This document shows positions 41,826-51,137 of a stretch of DNA of 64,000 nucleotides, in pieces. Every line of letters begins with the position of its first letter. Within the stretch, counting starts at the first letter, position 1. Both the position numbers and the translations under genes were made by a program. Below the pieces are notes generated by a model that made no database searches, was not told the origin of the DNA, and saw nothing but the letters and a program-made list of their open reading frames with translations. Origin of the DNA: CAUPWF01 sp964367905 (lineage in GTDB: Bacteria > Bacillota > Clostridia > Lachnospirales > Lachnospiraceae); the NCBI GenBank assembly GCA_964367905.1, contig CAYIZP010000013.1, positions 9,979 to 73,978 of the forward strand, given 5' to 3'.

Positions 41826-42897
41826 TCTTCATCCCTCCCATCATTTCAATAAATCGATCAAACAAGTATGCTGAGTCTTGTGGACCAGGACTAGCCTCTG
41901 GATGAAATTGAACCGTAAAGATATTTTTTCCAACGTATTTTAGTCCTTCATTTGTATTATCATTTACATTAACAAACGCTTCTTTTGCCACTTTTTTATC
42001 TAGGTTATCCACATCTACTACATATCCATGATTTTGTGATGAAATATATACATGATTTGTTAGCAAATCTTTTACTGGATGATTTCCACCGCGATGTCCA
42101 TATTTTAATTTATGTGTATCTGCACCATTTGCAAGCGCCATCAATTGATGCCCCAAGCAAATTGCAAAAATCGGAATTTCTGTGTGATATAACTTCTTGA
42201 TTTCTTCTATAATCGCTCCACATGATTTTGGATCCCCAGGTCCATTGGAAAGCATGATTCCATCTGGCTTTGCTGCGATGATTTCTTCTGCACTTGTATT
42301 TGCAGGATAAATCGTAACTTCACAACCTCTTTCATTGAGTGCTTTTGCAATATTGGATTTTGCACCAAGATCTAATAAGGCTACTTTATAACCTTCCCCT
42401 GGAAGTACATAAGTTGCTTCACAAGTCGTCTTTGAAACCACATCTCCCACAGTATAAGCCTTTAATCTCGAAAGAACTTCATCCAAATCATAATTCGCAT
42501 CTGTAGTAATCATACCATTCATTGTTCCTTTTTCTCTAAGAATCTTGGTCAATGAACGTGTATCAATCCCAGCAATTCCAGGAATATTCTGTGCTACTAG
42601 AAACTCTTGTATGGTTCCTTGTGAACGGAAGTTACTCGGCATTCTTGATAATTCTCTTACGATGAAACCATCTGGCCAAGCCTTTCTCGACTCCATATCT
42701 TCATAGCACACCCCATAGTTACCAATTAGTGGATATGTCATAACAACCGCCTGCCCTGCATATGACGGATCGGTTAACACCTCCAAATACCCCGTCATAG
42801 AAGTATTGAATACAATTTCGCTAATCATTTCACGCTTTGAACCAATACTCTTTCCTGTAAAGATTGTTCCATCTTCTAAAATAAGATATGCTTTCAT
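41818..42897 (-). CDS. carA: carbamoyl-phosphate synthase small subunit (glutaminase)
   Basis: 359 residues, class I glutamine amidotransferase: nucleophile Cys in FAICLGHQLMALA and the catalytic His/Glu in VQFHPEASPGPQD. It releases ammonia from glutamine for CarB. Promoter at 42947-42975. argH is elsewhere in the window (52401-53774), consistent with arginine synthesis, but no ARG box could be confirmed. Confidence 0.97.
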   Translation of the reverse strand: MKAYLILEDGTIFTGKSIGSKREMISEIVFNTSMTGYLEVLTDPSYAGQAVVMTYPLIGNYGVCYEDMESRKAWPDGFIVRELSRMPSNFRSQGTIQEFLVAQNIPGIAGIDTRSLTKILREKGTMNGMITTDANYDLDEVLSRLKAYTVGDVVSKTTCEATYVLPGEGYKVALLDLGAKSNIAKALNERGCEVTIYPANTSAEEIIAAKPDGIMLSNGPGDPKSCGAIIEEIKKLYHTEIPIFAICLGHQLMALANGADTHKLKYGHRGGNHPVKDLLTNHVYISSQNHGYVVDVDNLDKKVAKEAFVNVNDNTNEGLKYVGKNIFTVQFHPEASPGPQDSAYLFDRFIEMMGGMKNA

Positions 42898-42946
42898 TTT
42901 ACACCTGTTCCCTTCACTTAATTATATCAATGCACAAATTGTAGAA

Positions 42947-42975
42947 AGTTTACCACAGATTCCGTAATAATACAA
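42947..42975 (-). promoter_or_regulatory. promoter for carAB
   Basis: -35 TTGTAT (42970-42975), 17-nt spacer, -10 TAAACT (42947-42952), about 50 nt ahead of carA. A second TATAAT-like box lies closer to the gene. Confidence 0.5.
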
Positions 42976-42989
42976 GCCTTTTATTTCAA

Positions 42990-44516
42990 TTAGTCGTCTA
43001 ATAAATGTTTTTTTGTACTTACCACCTGCTCTTCTAGACATGTAAATACTTCATCTACCCTCTTCGGTTTTGATTTACCGCTGACTATACTCACCACTGG
43101 GACAACTACCAGTCCCGTAATCATCGCAATCGCTCCCGCATTAATCGGTGAACCGATGTAACCAAACATCATATTAGATACTGTGATTCCAATTCCACTG
43201 ACAAAGCTTGCTGCAACTGCAGCCTTCGTCGTCCTCTTCCAATACAACCCATATAAAAATGGGGCAAGGAACGAGCCTGCTAATGCCCCCCATGAAATCC
43301 CCATCAAGGATGAAATGAATGTATTCGGATTTAATGCAATTATAACAGATATTGTGATAAAAATCACTATTGCGATTTGCATAATTCGAACTTGTTTTTT
43401 TTCAGAGATATTCTTCATAACTGTTTCTTTTAGCAAGTCCAATGTTAAGGTTGAGCTAGAAGTCAACACCAAAGAAGAAAGAGTCGACATCGATGCGGAT
43501 AATACGAGCACCACTACGATTCCCACCAATATATCTGATAGGGTTCCTAACATACTTGGTATAATCGCATCATACATGATTCCACCCGCTTCATTTCGGA
43601 TTGCTTCTGAATCAAATAATCTACCAAATCCACCTAAGAAATAAGATCCTCCAGCCACAATAAATGCAAAAATTGTAGATATTACCGTCCCTGTATTGAT
43701 TGATTTCTCATCTTTGATCGCATAAAATTTACCAATCATCTGCGGCAAGCCCCAGGTTCCTAGAGAAGTCAAGATAATTACTCCTAACAGATTCAGTGGG
43801 TCTGGTCCAAAAAATGAAGTAAACACCCCTTGTTGTTCTGCTGCAATTCCTGCATCACTTGGTATCTTTGATAATTCGATAATTGCCTCTGTAAAGCCAC
43901 CTTGACCGTTCAGAACCGCTATGATGACCGCTGCAATGCCTCCTAGCATAATAATCCCTTGTATGAAATCATTAATAGCTGTCGCCATATATCCCCCTAA
44001 AATTACATAGAGAGCTGTCATAAATGCCATTCCAATAACACACACATAATATGGAACATCAAATGCCATTCCAAACAAACGTGATAACCCATTATAGATC
44101 GATGCCGTGTATGGTATCAAAAAAACAAACACAATCATAGATGCTACAATCTTCAAGTTCTTGCTTTCAAATCGCGTCCCAAAGAATTCTGGCATTGTTT
44201 TTGATCCCAAATAATGAGTCATAACACGGGTTCTTCTTCCTAAAATCACCCAAGCCAACAAACTTCCAATCAAAGCATTTCCAATTCCAATCCAAGTAGC
44301 AGAAACCCCATAACTCCAACCAAACTGCCCTGCATATCCTACGAAAACAACTGCTGAAAAATAAGAAGTTCCATAGGCAAACGCAGTAAGCCACGGACCT
44401 GCATTTCTTCCTCCTAAAACAAATCCCTCTACAGATTTGGTATGTTTCCTAGCATAAATACCGACCAAAACCATAGATGCAAAGAATACTACTAGTAACA
44501 GAATTTTGATGAACAT
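42990..44516 (-). CDS. sodium:solute symporter (SSS family)
   Basis: 508 residues with about 13 membrane helices. SSS features: N-terminal helix followed by SVEGFVLGGRNAGPWLTAFAYG, GGYMATAINDFIQG and LSASMSTLSSLVLTSSSTLTLD (helix 8-like sodium-site serines) in adjoining parts. It imports an organic solute with Na+; the solute cannot be named, although PutP (proline) and pantothenate relatives are similar. Na+ export by the decarboxylase pump could power it. Monocistronic with promoter at 44605-44633. Confidence 0.9.
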   Translation of the reverse strand: MFIKILLLVVFFASMVLVGIYARKHTKSVEGFVLGGRNAGPWLTAFAYGTSYFSAVVFVGYAGQFGWSYGVSATWIGIGNALIGSLLAWVILGRRTRVMTHYLGSKTMPEFFGTRFESKNLKIVASMIVFVFLIPYTASIYNGLSRLFGMAFDVPYYVCVIGMAFMTALYVILGGYMATAINDFIQGIIMLGGIAAVIIAVLNGQGGFTEAIIELSKIPSDAGIAAEQQGVFTSFFGPDPLNLLGVIILTSLGTWGLPQMIGKFYAIKDEKSINTGTVISTIFAFIVAGGSYFLGGFGRLFDSEAIRNEAGGIMYDAIIPSMLGTLSDILVGIVVVLVLSASMSTLSSLVLTSSSTLTLDLLKETVMKNISEKKQVRIMQIAIVIFITISVIIALNPNTFISSLMGISWGALAGSFLAPFLYGLYWKRTTKAAVAASFVSGIGITVSNMMFGYIGSPINAGAIAMITGLVVVPVVSIVSGKSKPKRVDEVFTCLEEQVVSTKKHLLDD

Positions 44517-44604
44517 TTTTTTACCCTCTTTTCTTTATTCTTATAACTTGTTAACTTCTCACTTTAAACCGTTACGCTTTAACGCGCTAAATTAACATGA
44601 GTAT

Positions 44605-44633
44605 AAAATACCATACATCGATTGAGATGTCAA
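44605..44633 (-). promoter_or_regulatory. promoter for the SSS symporter
   Basis: Perfect -35 TTGACA (44628-44633), 17-nt spacer, extended -10 TGGTATTTT (core 44605-44610) on the minus strand. Downstream, a CGTTA-5 nt-TAACG inverted repeat (about 44571-44585) lies within the leader and could be an operator. Confidence 0.65.
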
Positions 44634-44635
44634 TA

Positions 44636-45109
44636 TTATTTCATCTGTTCTACTCTTGCTTCCACTTGTTTTGTAAAGTTTTCTACTCTACGAGTATAGC
44701 TTTCATTCATATAAGACGAATGTAACATAAAATCTGCTGTCGCGAAATTATTGGCAATCGGAATATCATACACAACTGCAATTCGAAGCAAAGCCTTTAC
44801 ATCGGGATCGTGTGGTTGTGCCGCCAAAGGATCCCACATAAAAATCATGAAATCAATCTGTCCTTCTACAATCTTTGCACCAATTTGTTGATCTCCCCCT
44901 AGCGGTCCACTGTTATATGCTCTAACAGGCAACCCCGTCTTCTCCGAGATCAGTCGCGCAGTCGTTCCTGTTCCACACAGAAAATGTCCCTTTAAGATTT
45001 CTTTGTTCTTATCACACCATTCAACAAGTTCTTTCTTCTTACCATCATGCGCTACTAACGCAATATGCTTTGTCTTACCAATCTCAAAATCCACATAATT
45101 CATATCCAT
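44636..45109 (-). CDS. mgsA: methylglyoxal synthase
   Basis: 157 residues. MgsA turns dihydroxyacetone phosphate into methylglyoxal plus phosphate, bypassing lower glycolysis when phosphate is short. Seen: IALVAHDGKKKELVEW, GTGTTARLISEKTGL, SGPLGGDQQIG and MWDPLAAQPHDPDVKAL (catalytic aspartates, phosphate site). The start is chosen at 45109 because GGGAG lies 8 nt upstream; ATG 45124 or 45103 are alternatives. Last gene of the ppk1 run. Confidence 0.95.
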   Translation of the reverse strand: MDMNYVDFEIGKTKHIALVAHDGKKKELVEWCDKNKEILKGHFLCGTGTTARLISEKTGLPVRAYNSGPLGGDQQIGAKIVEGQIDFMIFMWDPLAAQPHDPDVKALLRIAVVYDIPIANNFATADFMLHSSYMNESYTRRVENFTKQVEARVEQMK

Positions 45110-45134
45110 ATTCTCATCTCCCATCTATTCTCAT

Positions 45135-45800
45135 CTATCTCTTCTCTGCTATCTCACCTTGTTTTTTGTAGATACTATTTTTTGGTACATAACCTCTTAC
45201 CATAGAAAGTGGATACACCGTGGCATCAGCACCGATAATTGTTCCTGGATTCATTACTGTCTGACAACCAACCTCCACATTATCTCCTATCATTGCGCCA
45301 AACTTCTTCAACCCCGTTTCAATACTTTCACCATTCTCTCTTACACTGACTAGTGTTTTATCCGACTTCACATTCGAGGTAATGCTTCCAGCTCCCATAT
45401 GAGCCTTGTATCCTAAAATCGAATCTCCCACATAGTTATAGTGTGGTACTTGTACCGAGTCAAATAAAATAACATTTTTTAGCTCGGTTGAATTTCCAAC
45501 TACACATCCTTCGCCCACTAGTGCATTTCCACGAATAAATGCGCAATGACGAACCTCTGTATGCTCTCCAATGATTGCTGGACCATTAATATAGGCTGTA
45601 GGTGCAACCTGTGCAGATTTTGCTATCCACACATTATCCCCTACTTGTGTATACTTACCTTGATTCAATTCCCTTCCCATTTTTAGAATATATTCTCCAA
45701 TCAAAGGTAGCGCTTCCCACGGATATGTCAATCCTTCAAATATATTACTTGCATTTGTTTTACTTAAATCATATAACTCATTAATCATCACTTCTTTCAT
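45135..45800 (-). CDS. left-handed beta-helix (hexapeptide repeat) protein, GlmU-C-terminal-like
   Basis: About 221 residues. A short helical start (INELYDLSKTNASNIFEGL) is followed by hexapeptide repeats such as VGDNVWIAKSAQVAPTAYI and IGDNVEVGCQTVMNPGTII, the fold of UDP-GlcNAc pyrophosphorylase C-termini and acyl/sugar-nucleotide transferases. There is no nucleotidyltransferase N-terminal domain. Target unknown. I start at ATG 45800 (MKEVMINELYDL), downstream of the topB stop; the longer frame to 45857 would run into topB. Confidence 0.8.
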   Translation of the reverse strand: MKEVMINELYDLSKTNASNIFEGLTYPWEALPLIGEYILKMGRELNQGKYTQVGDNVWIAKSAQVAPTAYINGPAIIGEHTEVRHCAFIRGNALVGEGCVVGNSTELKNVILFDSVQVPHYNYVGDSILGYKAHMGAGSITSNVKSDKTLVSVRENGESIETGLKKFGAMIGDNVEVGCQTVMNPGTIIGADATVYPLSMVRGYVPKNSIYKKQGEIAEKR

Positions 45801-45819
45801 CTTAATAATCATTCCTTTC

Positions 45820-47799
45820 TCAATTTTGTTTTTTATAAAATGTTGCAGCATAATCAAAACATTGTCTCAAAGCTGCTTGTTGATTCGTTTGAAGAACCGC
45901 ATCTGTTCTTGCCACAATATATGCTTCCAATTTTTTCATATATTCATCAGATGTTATACTACCTTGGGAAATATAAGTCAGTCCTTTTTCCCAACTTGCA
46001 GTCAATTCTGGATTTAAAAGTGACTGAATAGAATGATTGGTAACATCAAATATCATCTCGCCTAATAAGGTTGGTGTAATAATCTGTGTCTTTTTATTTA
46101 ATTGAAGATATTTGTTTCCAATTAACTTCTTTAAAATTTCAGCCCTAGTTGCACTCGTCCCAATCCCACTCCCCTTAATCTGCGCACGTAATTCATCATC
46201 TTCAATCAACTGTCCTGCATTTTCCATCGCCAAGATGATAGACCCAGAATTGTAACGCTTCGGCGGGGTTGTTTCCCCTTCTTTTATGTCCATGGCAGCT
46301 ATCGGTATTTCCATTCCTTTTTTCAATTTCTGGATTATATCAAACACCGATTGGCTCTGCTCTGTCTGCTCTTCCTTATCACCTGTGTTTTTGCCTAGAA
46401 CCTTCAGATATCCTTCTGATTTCAAGACTTTAAAATTAGCAAAGAAATGCTCTTCCTTAATTCGAACTGCAAGACTGATTTTTTGAAATTCCGCAGATGG
46501 GTAAAAAATTGCTAAAAATCGCTTGGTAATGCTATCATACACTTTTAATGACAAATCCGATAGCTTTGATAAATTCCCCATCCCCTGACCAGTTGGAATA
46601 ATCGCATAGTGATCTGTGACTTGTTTGTCATTTACATATCGTGTCGATACAAGCTTCTTATGACTTCCAAATGTAATGATTTCTTCTAGGTACGGCAACA
46701 TTTTCCCATATTTAGACAATCCATTGAGATTATTATGAATCTCTTTTGCCACAGCGGTAGTCAATACCCTAGCATCTGTTCGTGGATAGGTAACCATCTT
46801 CTTCTCGTATAATTCCTGCACTACTTTCAAAGTCTCGTCTGGACTAATCTTAAATAGTTTTGCACATTCGTTCTGTAATTCCGCTAAGTTAAAAAGTAAT
46901 GGGGCATTTTTCTTCTCCGTTTTTTTCTGAATCGATGTGATCTGCGCATTCACATTCGGTTCATAGCATTTTTGTATCAGAGCTTCTGCCGTTTCCCTAT
47001 TCTTAAACCCATTCTCTTTATAAAGTAATGGAGACTGATAATATTCTGTTCCTTCAATCGCCTTCCATTCTGCCTCTATAACCTGATTTTCAAGGTTCAT
47101 CCGCGCTAACACCCGATAAAACGGAGTTTTTACAAATTCACGAATCTCTCGCTCCCTCTTGACTATCATTCCTAGAACACAGGTCATTACACGTCCAACA
47201 GAGATAGAGATGAACTTCATTTTCAAGTAATTAGCAACGCTGTTTCCATATTTTAAAGTTAATAATCTGGAGAAATTAATTCCCATCAGATAATCTTCTT
47301 TCGCTCTTAAATAGGCCGACGCACTTAGGTTATCATATTCTGATAAGTCTTTCGCTTCTCTAATTCCCCGTAAAATCTCATCCTCTGTCTGAGAGTCAAT
47401 CCAAACCCTCTTACGAACCTTTCCTGTCACTTCCGCCATCTGCTCTACCAAACGATAGATATACTCTCCTTCTCGTCCTGAGTCCGTACATACATAGATT
47501 GTGTCTACATCAGCTCTAGTTAGTATTGATTTTACTGTCTGAAACTGTTTTGCGACATTGGGAATAATTTCATATTTGTATTCATTTGGCAAAAAAGGTA
47601 GGGTACTAAGACTCCACCTTTTCAAACTAGGGTCGTATGCTTCTGGATAGCTCATAGTAACAAGGTGACCAACGCACCAAGTAATCACCGCTTCATCAGA
47701 TTCTAGAAATCCATCTCCTCGTCTCGTCGATAACTTTAATGCTTTTGCAAATTCCTGTGCCACACTCGGTTTTTCTGCTATATATACTGATTTCCCCAT
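45820..47799 (-). CDS. topB: DNA topoisomerase III
   Basis: 659-residue type IA topoisomerase. Toprim start VYIAEKPSVAQEFAKAL and metal motif CTDSGREGEYIYRLV; active-site tyrosine in VTYPRTDARVL. It decatenates DNA and resolves single-strand crossings. It ends without zinc fingers, as in many short TopB proteins. ATG 47799 follows the galM stop by a few nt; a GTG at 47805 overlaps that stop. Confidence 0.94.
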   Translation of the reverse strand: MGKSVYIAEKPSVAQEFAKALKLSTRRGDGFLESDEAVITWCVGHLVTMSYPEAYDPSLKRWSLSTLPFLPNEYKYEIIPNVAKQFQTVKSILTRADVDTIYVCTDSGREGEYIYRLVEQMAEVTGKVRKRVWIDSQTEDEILRGIREAKDLSEYDNLSASAYLRAKEDYLMGINFSRLLTLKYGNSVANYLKMKFISISVGRVMTCVLGMIVKREREIREFVKTPFYRVLARMNLENQVIEAEWKAIEGTEYYQSPLLYKENGFKNRETAEALIQKCYEPNVNAQITSIQKKTEKKNAPLLFNLAELQNECAKLFKISPDETLKVVQELYEKKMVTYPRTDARVLTTAVAKEIHNNLNGLSKYGKMLPYLEEIITFGSHKKLVSTRYVNDKQVTDHYAIIPTGQGMGNLSKLSDLSLKVYDSITKRFLAIFYPSAEFQKISLAVRIKEEHFFANFKVLKSEGYLKVLGKNTGDKEEQTEQSQSVFDIIQKLKKGMEIPIAAMDIKEGETTPPKRYNSGSIILAMENAGQLIEDDELRAQIKGSGIGTSATRAEILKKLIGNKYLQLNKKTQIITPTLLGEMIFDVTNHSIQSLLNPELTASWEKGLTYISQGSITSDEYMKKLEAYIVARTDAVLQTNQQAALRQCFDYAATFYKKQN

Positions 47800-47804
47800 A
47801 TCCA

Positions 47805-48842
47805 CTACACCAAAAACTTAAATCCTGTGGTAGTACGATACGTTTCGCCTGCTTTCAAAATAGGAGATTGAAAATTGTCATGGTTAATCGCATCTGGAAA
47901 CAGTTGTGTTTCAAAACATACTCCTGCTCTGCCACTTAGTGGAACTCCGTTTCGATCTATTTCAGAATCCCCAAGGAAGTTCCCTGTATAAATCTGTACA
48001 CCTGGGAGATCTGTGTATGCTTCCATTTTTATTCCACTATGTTCCGAATACAAAGAACCGAACAATTGATATTCACCACCTGTGTTTAGTACCCAATTAT
48101 GGTCATATCCACTACCGATTCGAAGTGGTTCATAATCTTGATTGATATCCTGTCCAATTGGTTTCGCTATACGAAAATCCATTGGTGTATTGTTCACGTC
48201 GATAATTTCTCCTGTTGGGATAGATCCTTCATCCGTGTTGGTAAATGCATCTGCATCCAACCACAACACTTGTTTTAGTACATTACCACCTGAATATCCG
48301 TCTAGGTTAAAATAGCTATGATTTGTCATATTAATAATCGTATCTTGATCGCAAGTCCCTTCATAAGAAATTTGTAGCTCATTCTCTTCTGATAGGGAAT
48401 AACTCACCTTGATACACATATTTCCTGGATATCCCTGGTCTCCATCAGGACTTTCTATCGAAAACGTAATCCTCTGATTGCTTTCTTCTACAACATCCCA
48501 GGTTCTAGTATGAAAATAATCTAGACCACTGTGTAAATTGTTTTGTCCATTATTTTTTTCTAATTGATATTCCTTACCATTCAATTGAAATCTTGCCTTC
48601 CCAATTCGATTTGCAATCCTTCCAACAATCGCTCCTTGAAAGGAGGTGCCCTGCTCATATCCCAAAACATCTTGGAATCCCAAGATGACATCTGTTGGTT
48701 GATTCTCACGATTTGGCACAAGAATACGTGCCAAGGTTGCTCCATAGTTTAATACAGTAACTTCCATACCATGGTCATTTGTCAATTGAAATGCAGTAAT
48801 TGCATGATTCGTCCCATCCTGTCCCCATTGAAGTTTTTTCAT
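47805..48842 (-). CDS. galM: aldose 1-epimerase (mutarotase)
   Basis: 345 residues. Interconverts alpha and beta anomers of hexoses. Seen: GRIANRIGKARF, NLHSGLDYFHTRTW, catalytic His in NMTNHSYFNLDGY and catalytic Glu in VCFETQLFPDAIN. AAAGGAG precedes the ATG. It lies 27 nt after ppk1; no galactose genes adjoin. Confidence 0.94.
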   Translation of the reverse strand: MKKLQWGQDGTNHAITAFQLTNDHGMEVTVLNYGATLARILVPNRENQPTDVILGFQDVLGYEQGTSFQGAIVGRIANRIGKARFQLNGKEYQLEKNNGQNNLHSGLDYFHTRTWDVVEESNQRITFSIESPDGDQGYPGNMCIKVSYSLSEENELQISYEGTCDQDTIINMTNHSYFNLDGYSGGNVLKQVLWLDADAFTNTDEGSIPTGEIIDVNNTPMDFRIAKPIGQDINQDYEPLRIGSGYDHNWVLNTGGEYQLFGSLYSEHSGIKMEAYTDLPGVQIYTGNFLGDSEIDRNGVPLSGRAGVCFETQLFPDAINHDNFQSPILKAGETYRTTTGFKFLV

Positions 48843-48869
48843 AGTCTCTCCTTTATATAAATAGTTCTA

Positions 48870-50984
48870 TTATTCTTCTTTCATTCTTAAGATATACTTT
48901 TGAAACCAATTAAGCTTTTTGCGTTGTACTTTAACCTCTACAGTACTTGCCTCTAGTGCATCTTTGATAAAATATTCTTGTGCATTAATGAGAGGTTGAA
49001 CCCACTTCACTTTTTCATAAGTTCCATCATTTCTCATATTTCTAATTTTCACATTGTCTTTTAACATGATCTGCAACATATCATAAAGACGTTTTTTTAT
49101 ACTCTCATCTAAAATCGGTGCTGCAACTTCAACACGCTTGTCCGTATTTCTCGTCATCATATCTGCTGACCCGATATAAATCTTCTGTTCTGCCCCTTCT
49201 CCAAAGCAAAAGATACGCGGATGCTCTAGGTATCGTCCTACAATACTTGTAACCTTCAGGTTGTCTGTCTCCCCTTCCACTCCTGGTAGAATACAACAAA
49301 TTCCTCTTACAAGCAAGTCTATTTTTACCCCTGCCTTGGATGCTTCTGCAATTTTAAGGATAAAATCTCGATCGGTCACCGAATTCATCTTCATGATGAC
49401 GCGTCCTTGGGTGCCTTTCTTGATTTCTTCATCTATCAGATATAGAACCTTTTGTTTTAAGCTCGTTGGTGCTACAATCAAATGTTTATATGCCCCATCA
49501 AGATTAGCAATTGCCATATTTTTGAAAAATTCCGCAGCATCCTCTCCAATTTCTTGATTGGATGTCATCAATGATACATCTGTATACATAGTTGCTGTTT
49601 TTTCATTGTAGTTTCCTGTACCAACCTGAGTCAGATATTTAATCTCATTTTTATTTCGGTAGGTAATCAAACATAGTTTAGAATGCACTTTGAATCCATC
49701 AAACCCATAGATAATTCGACAACCAGACTCTTCAAGTCTCTCTGACCAATCGATATTGTTCTGCTCATCAAATCTAGCTCTTAACTCAATTAAAACCGTA
49801 ACTTCCTTCCCATTCTCCGCTGCTGCGCAGAGATATTCCACAAGTCTTGCCTTCGAAGCCAAACGATAGATTGTAATCTTAATATTCACTACACTTGGAT
49901 CCACAGATGCTTCCTTAATCAATTGCAAGAATGGTTCCATCTTTTCATAGGGATAAGACAACAAGATATCCTTTTTCTTCACCTGTGCCATAACATTACT
50001 GGAAGAACAAGTCTTCGATGGTTGAGGACTGAATGACGGGTATGCCAACTTCCTCTTAACCAAATCATCTACCTTATCAATTACGCCGAACATATACCCC
50101 AATTTCATGCCAATTTTCGTTCGATAGATCTGATAAGGCTTGATATTTAATTTATCACAGAAATAAGCTTGTGTTTCGGAATCCATGACATTTGCCACTT
50201 CCAACCGAACTGGTGCTAGTCTCTTTCGTTTATGCAAGGTAGCCTTCATCCTTGCTCTAAAGTCTTCGTTTACATCTACTGATTCATCATCTGGTGAAAT
50301 ATCTGCATTACGTGTCACCGAGATATAATTTTTATTTGAAACTTGATATAATTCAAAAATTTGTTCTAAAAATTCTACAATCACCTTTTCCACGCGTAGA
50401 AATCTCACTCCCTCACCTGGAAGATAAATCACATTGGAAATAAACTGTGGAACTGGTACGATACCAATCATTTTTTTATTTTTTAAAGTTAAGGTTGCTG
50501 TTACATATATTTCTTTGTTCACCAAATGAGGAAATGGATGTTTGGAATCCACTATTTGCGGAGATAACACTGGTAAAATTTGGTTAAAAAAATACTTACT
50601 TATATATTTTCTTTCTTTTGCATCCAAGTCACTCATATTCAATGCATAGATTCCATACCTTTTTAATTCATTTTTTATACTTAGGTATGTTCGATCTCTT
50701 TCTTCGTACAATGGTGCAACCGCAGCATAGATCGCGTCTAATTGCTCTCTTGCATTCATGCCCGTCCATTTATCCACCGTGTTATCACCAACGGTAGCGA
50801 TGTCATACAAACTACCTACTCGAATCATAAAGAATTCATCTAAGTTACTAGTAAAAATAGATACAAACTTCAATCTCTCTAGTAAAGGTACACTCTCATC
50901 TTGTGCTTCTTCTAACACGCGATGATCAAATCTAAGCCATGATAATTCTCTGTTTTGTGTAAAATTATAAATCTTCTTCTCCAT
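48870..50984 (-). CDS. ppk1: polyphosphate kinase
   Basis: 704 residues. Reversibly polymerizes ATP gamma-phosphate into polyphosphate. N-terminal ELSWLRFDHRVLEEAQDESV, middle RARFDEQNNIDWSERLEESG, the phospho-histidine in GFKVHSKLCLI, and TGNYNEKTATMYTD. No ppx exopolyphosphatase is adjacent. It heads a close run ppk1-galM-topB-hexapeptide protein-mgsA (gaps at most 27 nt). Promoter at 51022-51050. Confidence 0.96.
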   Translation of the reverse strand: MEKKIYNFTQNRELSWLRFDHRVLEEAQDESVPLLERLKFVSIFTSNLDEFFMIRVGSLYDIATVGDNTVDKWTGMNAREQLDAIYAAVAPLYEERDRTYLSIKNELKRYGIYALNMSDLDAKERKYISKYFFNQILPVLSPQIVDSKHPFPHLVNKEIYVTATLTLKNKKMIGIVPVPQFISNVIYLPGEGVRFLRVEKVIVEFLEQIFELYQVSNKNYISVTRNADISPDDESVDVNEDFRARMKATLHKRKRLAPVRLEVANVMDSETQAYFCDKLNIKPYQIYRTKIGMKLGYMFGVIDKVDDLVKRKLAYPSFSPQPSKTCSSSNVMAQVKKKDILLSYPYEKMEPFLQLIKEASVDPSVVNIKITIYRLASKARLVEYLCAAAENGKEVTVLIELRARFDEQNNIDWSERLEESGCRIIYGFDGFKVHSKLCLITYRNKNEIKYLTQVGTGNYNEKTATMYTDVSLMTSNQEIGEDAAEFFKNMAIANLDGAYKHLIVAPTSLKQKVLYLIDEEIKKGTQGRVIMKMNSVTDRDFILKIAEASKAGVKIDLLVRGICCILPGVEGETDNLKVTSIVGRYLEHPRIFCFGEGAEQKIYIGSADMMTRNTDKRVEVAAPILDESIKKRLYDMLQIMLKDNVKIRNMRNDGTYEKVKWVQPLINAQEYFIKDALEASTVEVKVQRKKLNWFQKYILRMKEE

Positions 50985-51021
50985 GTTTCACCTCATTGTT
51001 ATTTTATCTTCAGATAGTATA

Positions 51022-51050
51022 ATCATAACATTTTTCTACTGATTTCTCAA
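51022..51050 (-). promoter_or_regulatory. promoter for ppk1 run
   Basis: -35 TTGAGA (51045-51050), 17-nt spacer, -10 TATGAT (51022-51027) on the minus strand, about 38 nt before the ppk1 start. No PhoP box recognized. Confidence 0.6.
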
Positions 51051-51093
51051 ACAATTTTATGTAAAATATATAAACTCCATTCCCTATTACATT

Positions 51094-51122
51094 AAAAGAG
51101 ATCAGCAAAATCTGCTGACCTC
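51094..51122 (-). terminator. terminator after asd
   Basis: 10-bp stem (51113-51122 with 51098-51107, one G-T pair) and 5-nt loop, followed by TTTT on the minus strand, 16 nt after the asd stop. Confidence 0.8.
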
Positions 51123-51137
51123 CCTATTTATTCATTC

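Noticed and set aside
48636..48652. AAAGGAGGTG, a perfect Shine-Dalgarno on the plus strand inside galM
   Set aside because: No start codon and open frame of any length follow; chance occurrence inside a coding region.
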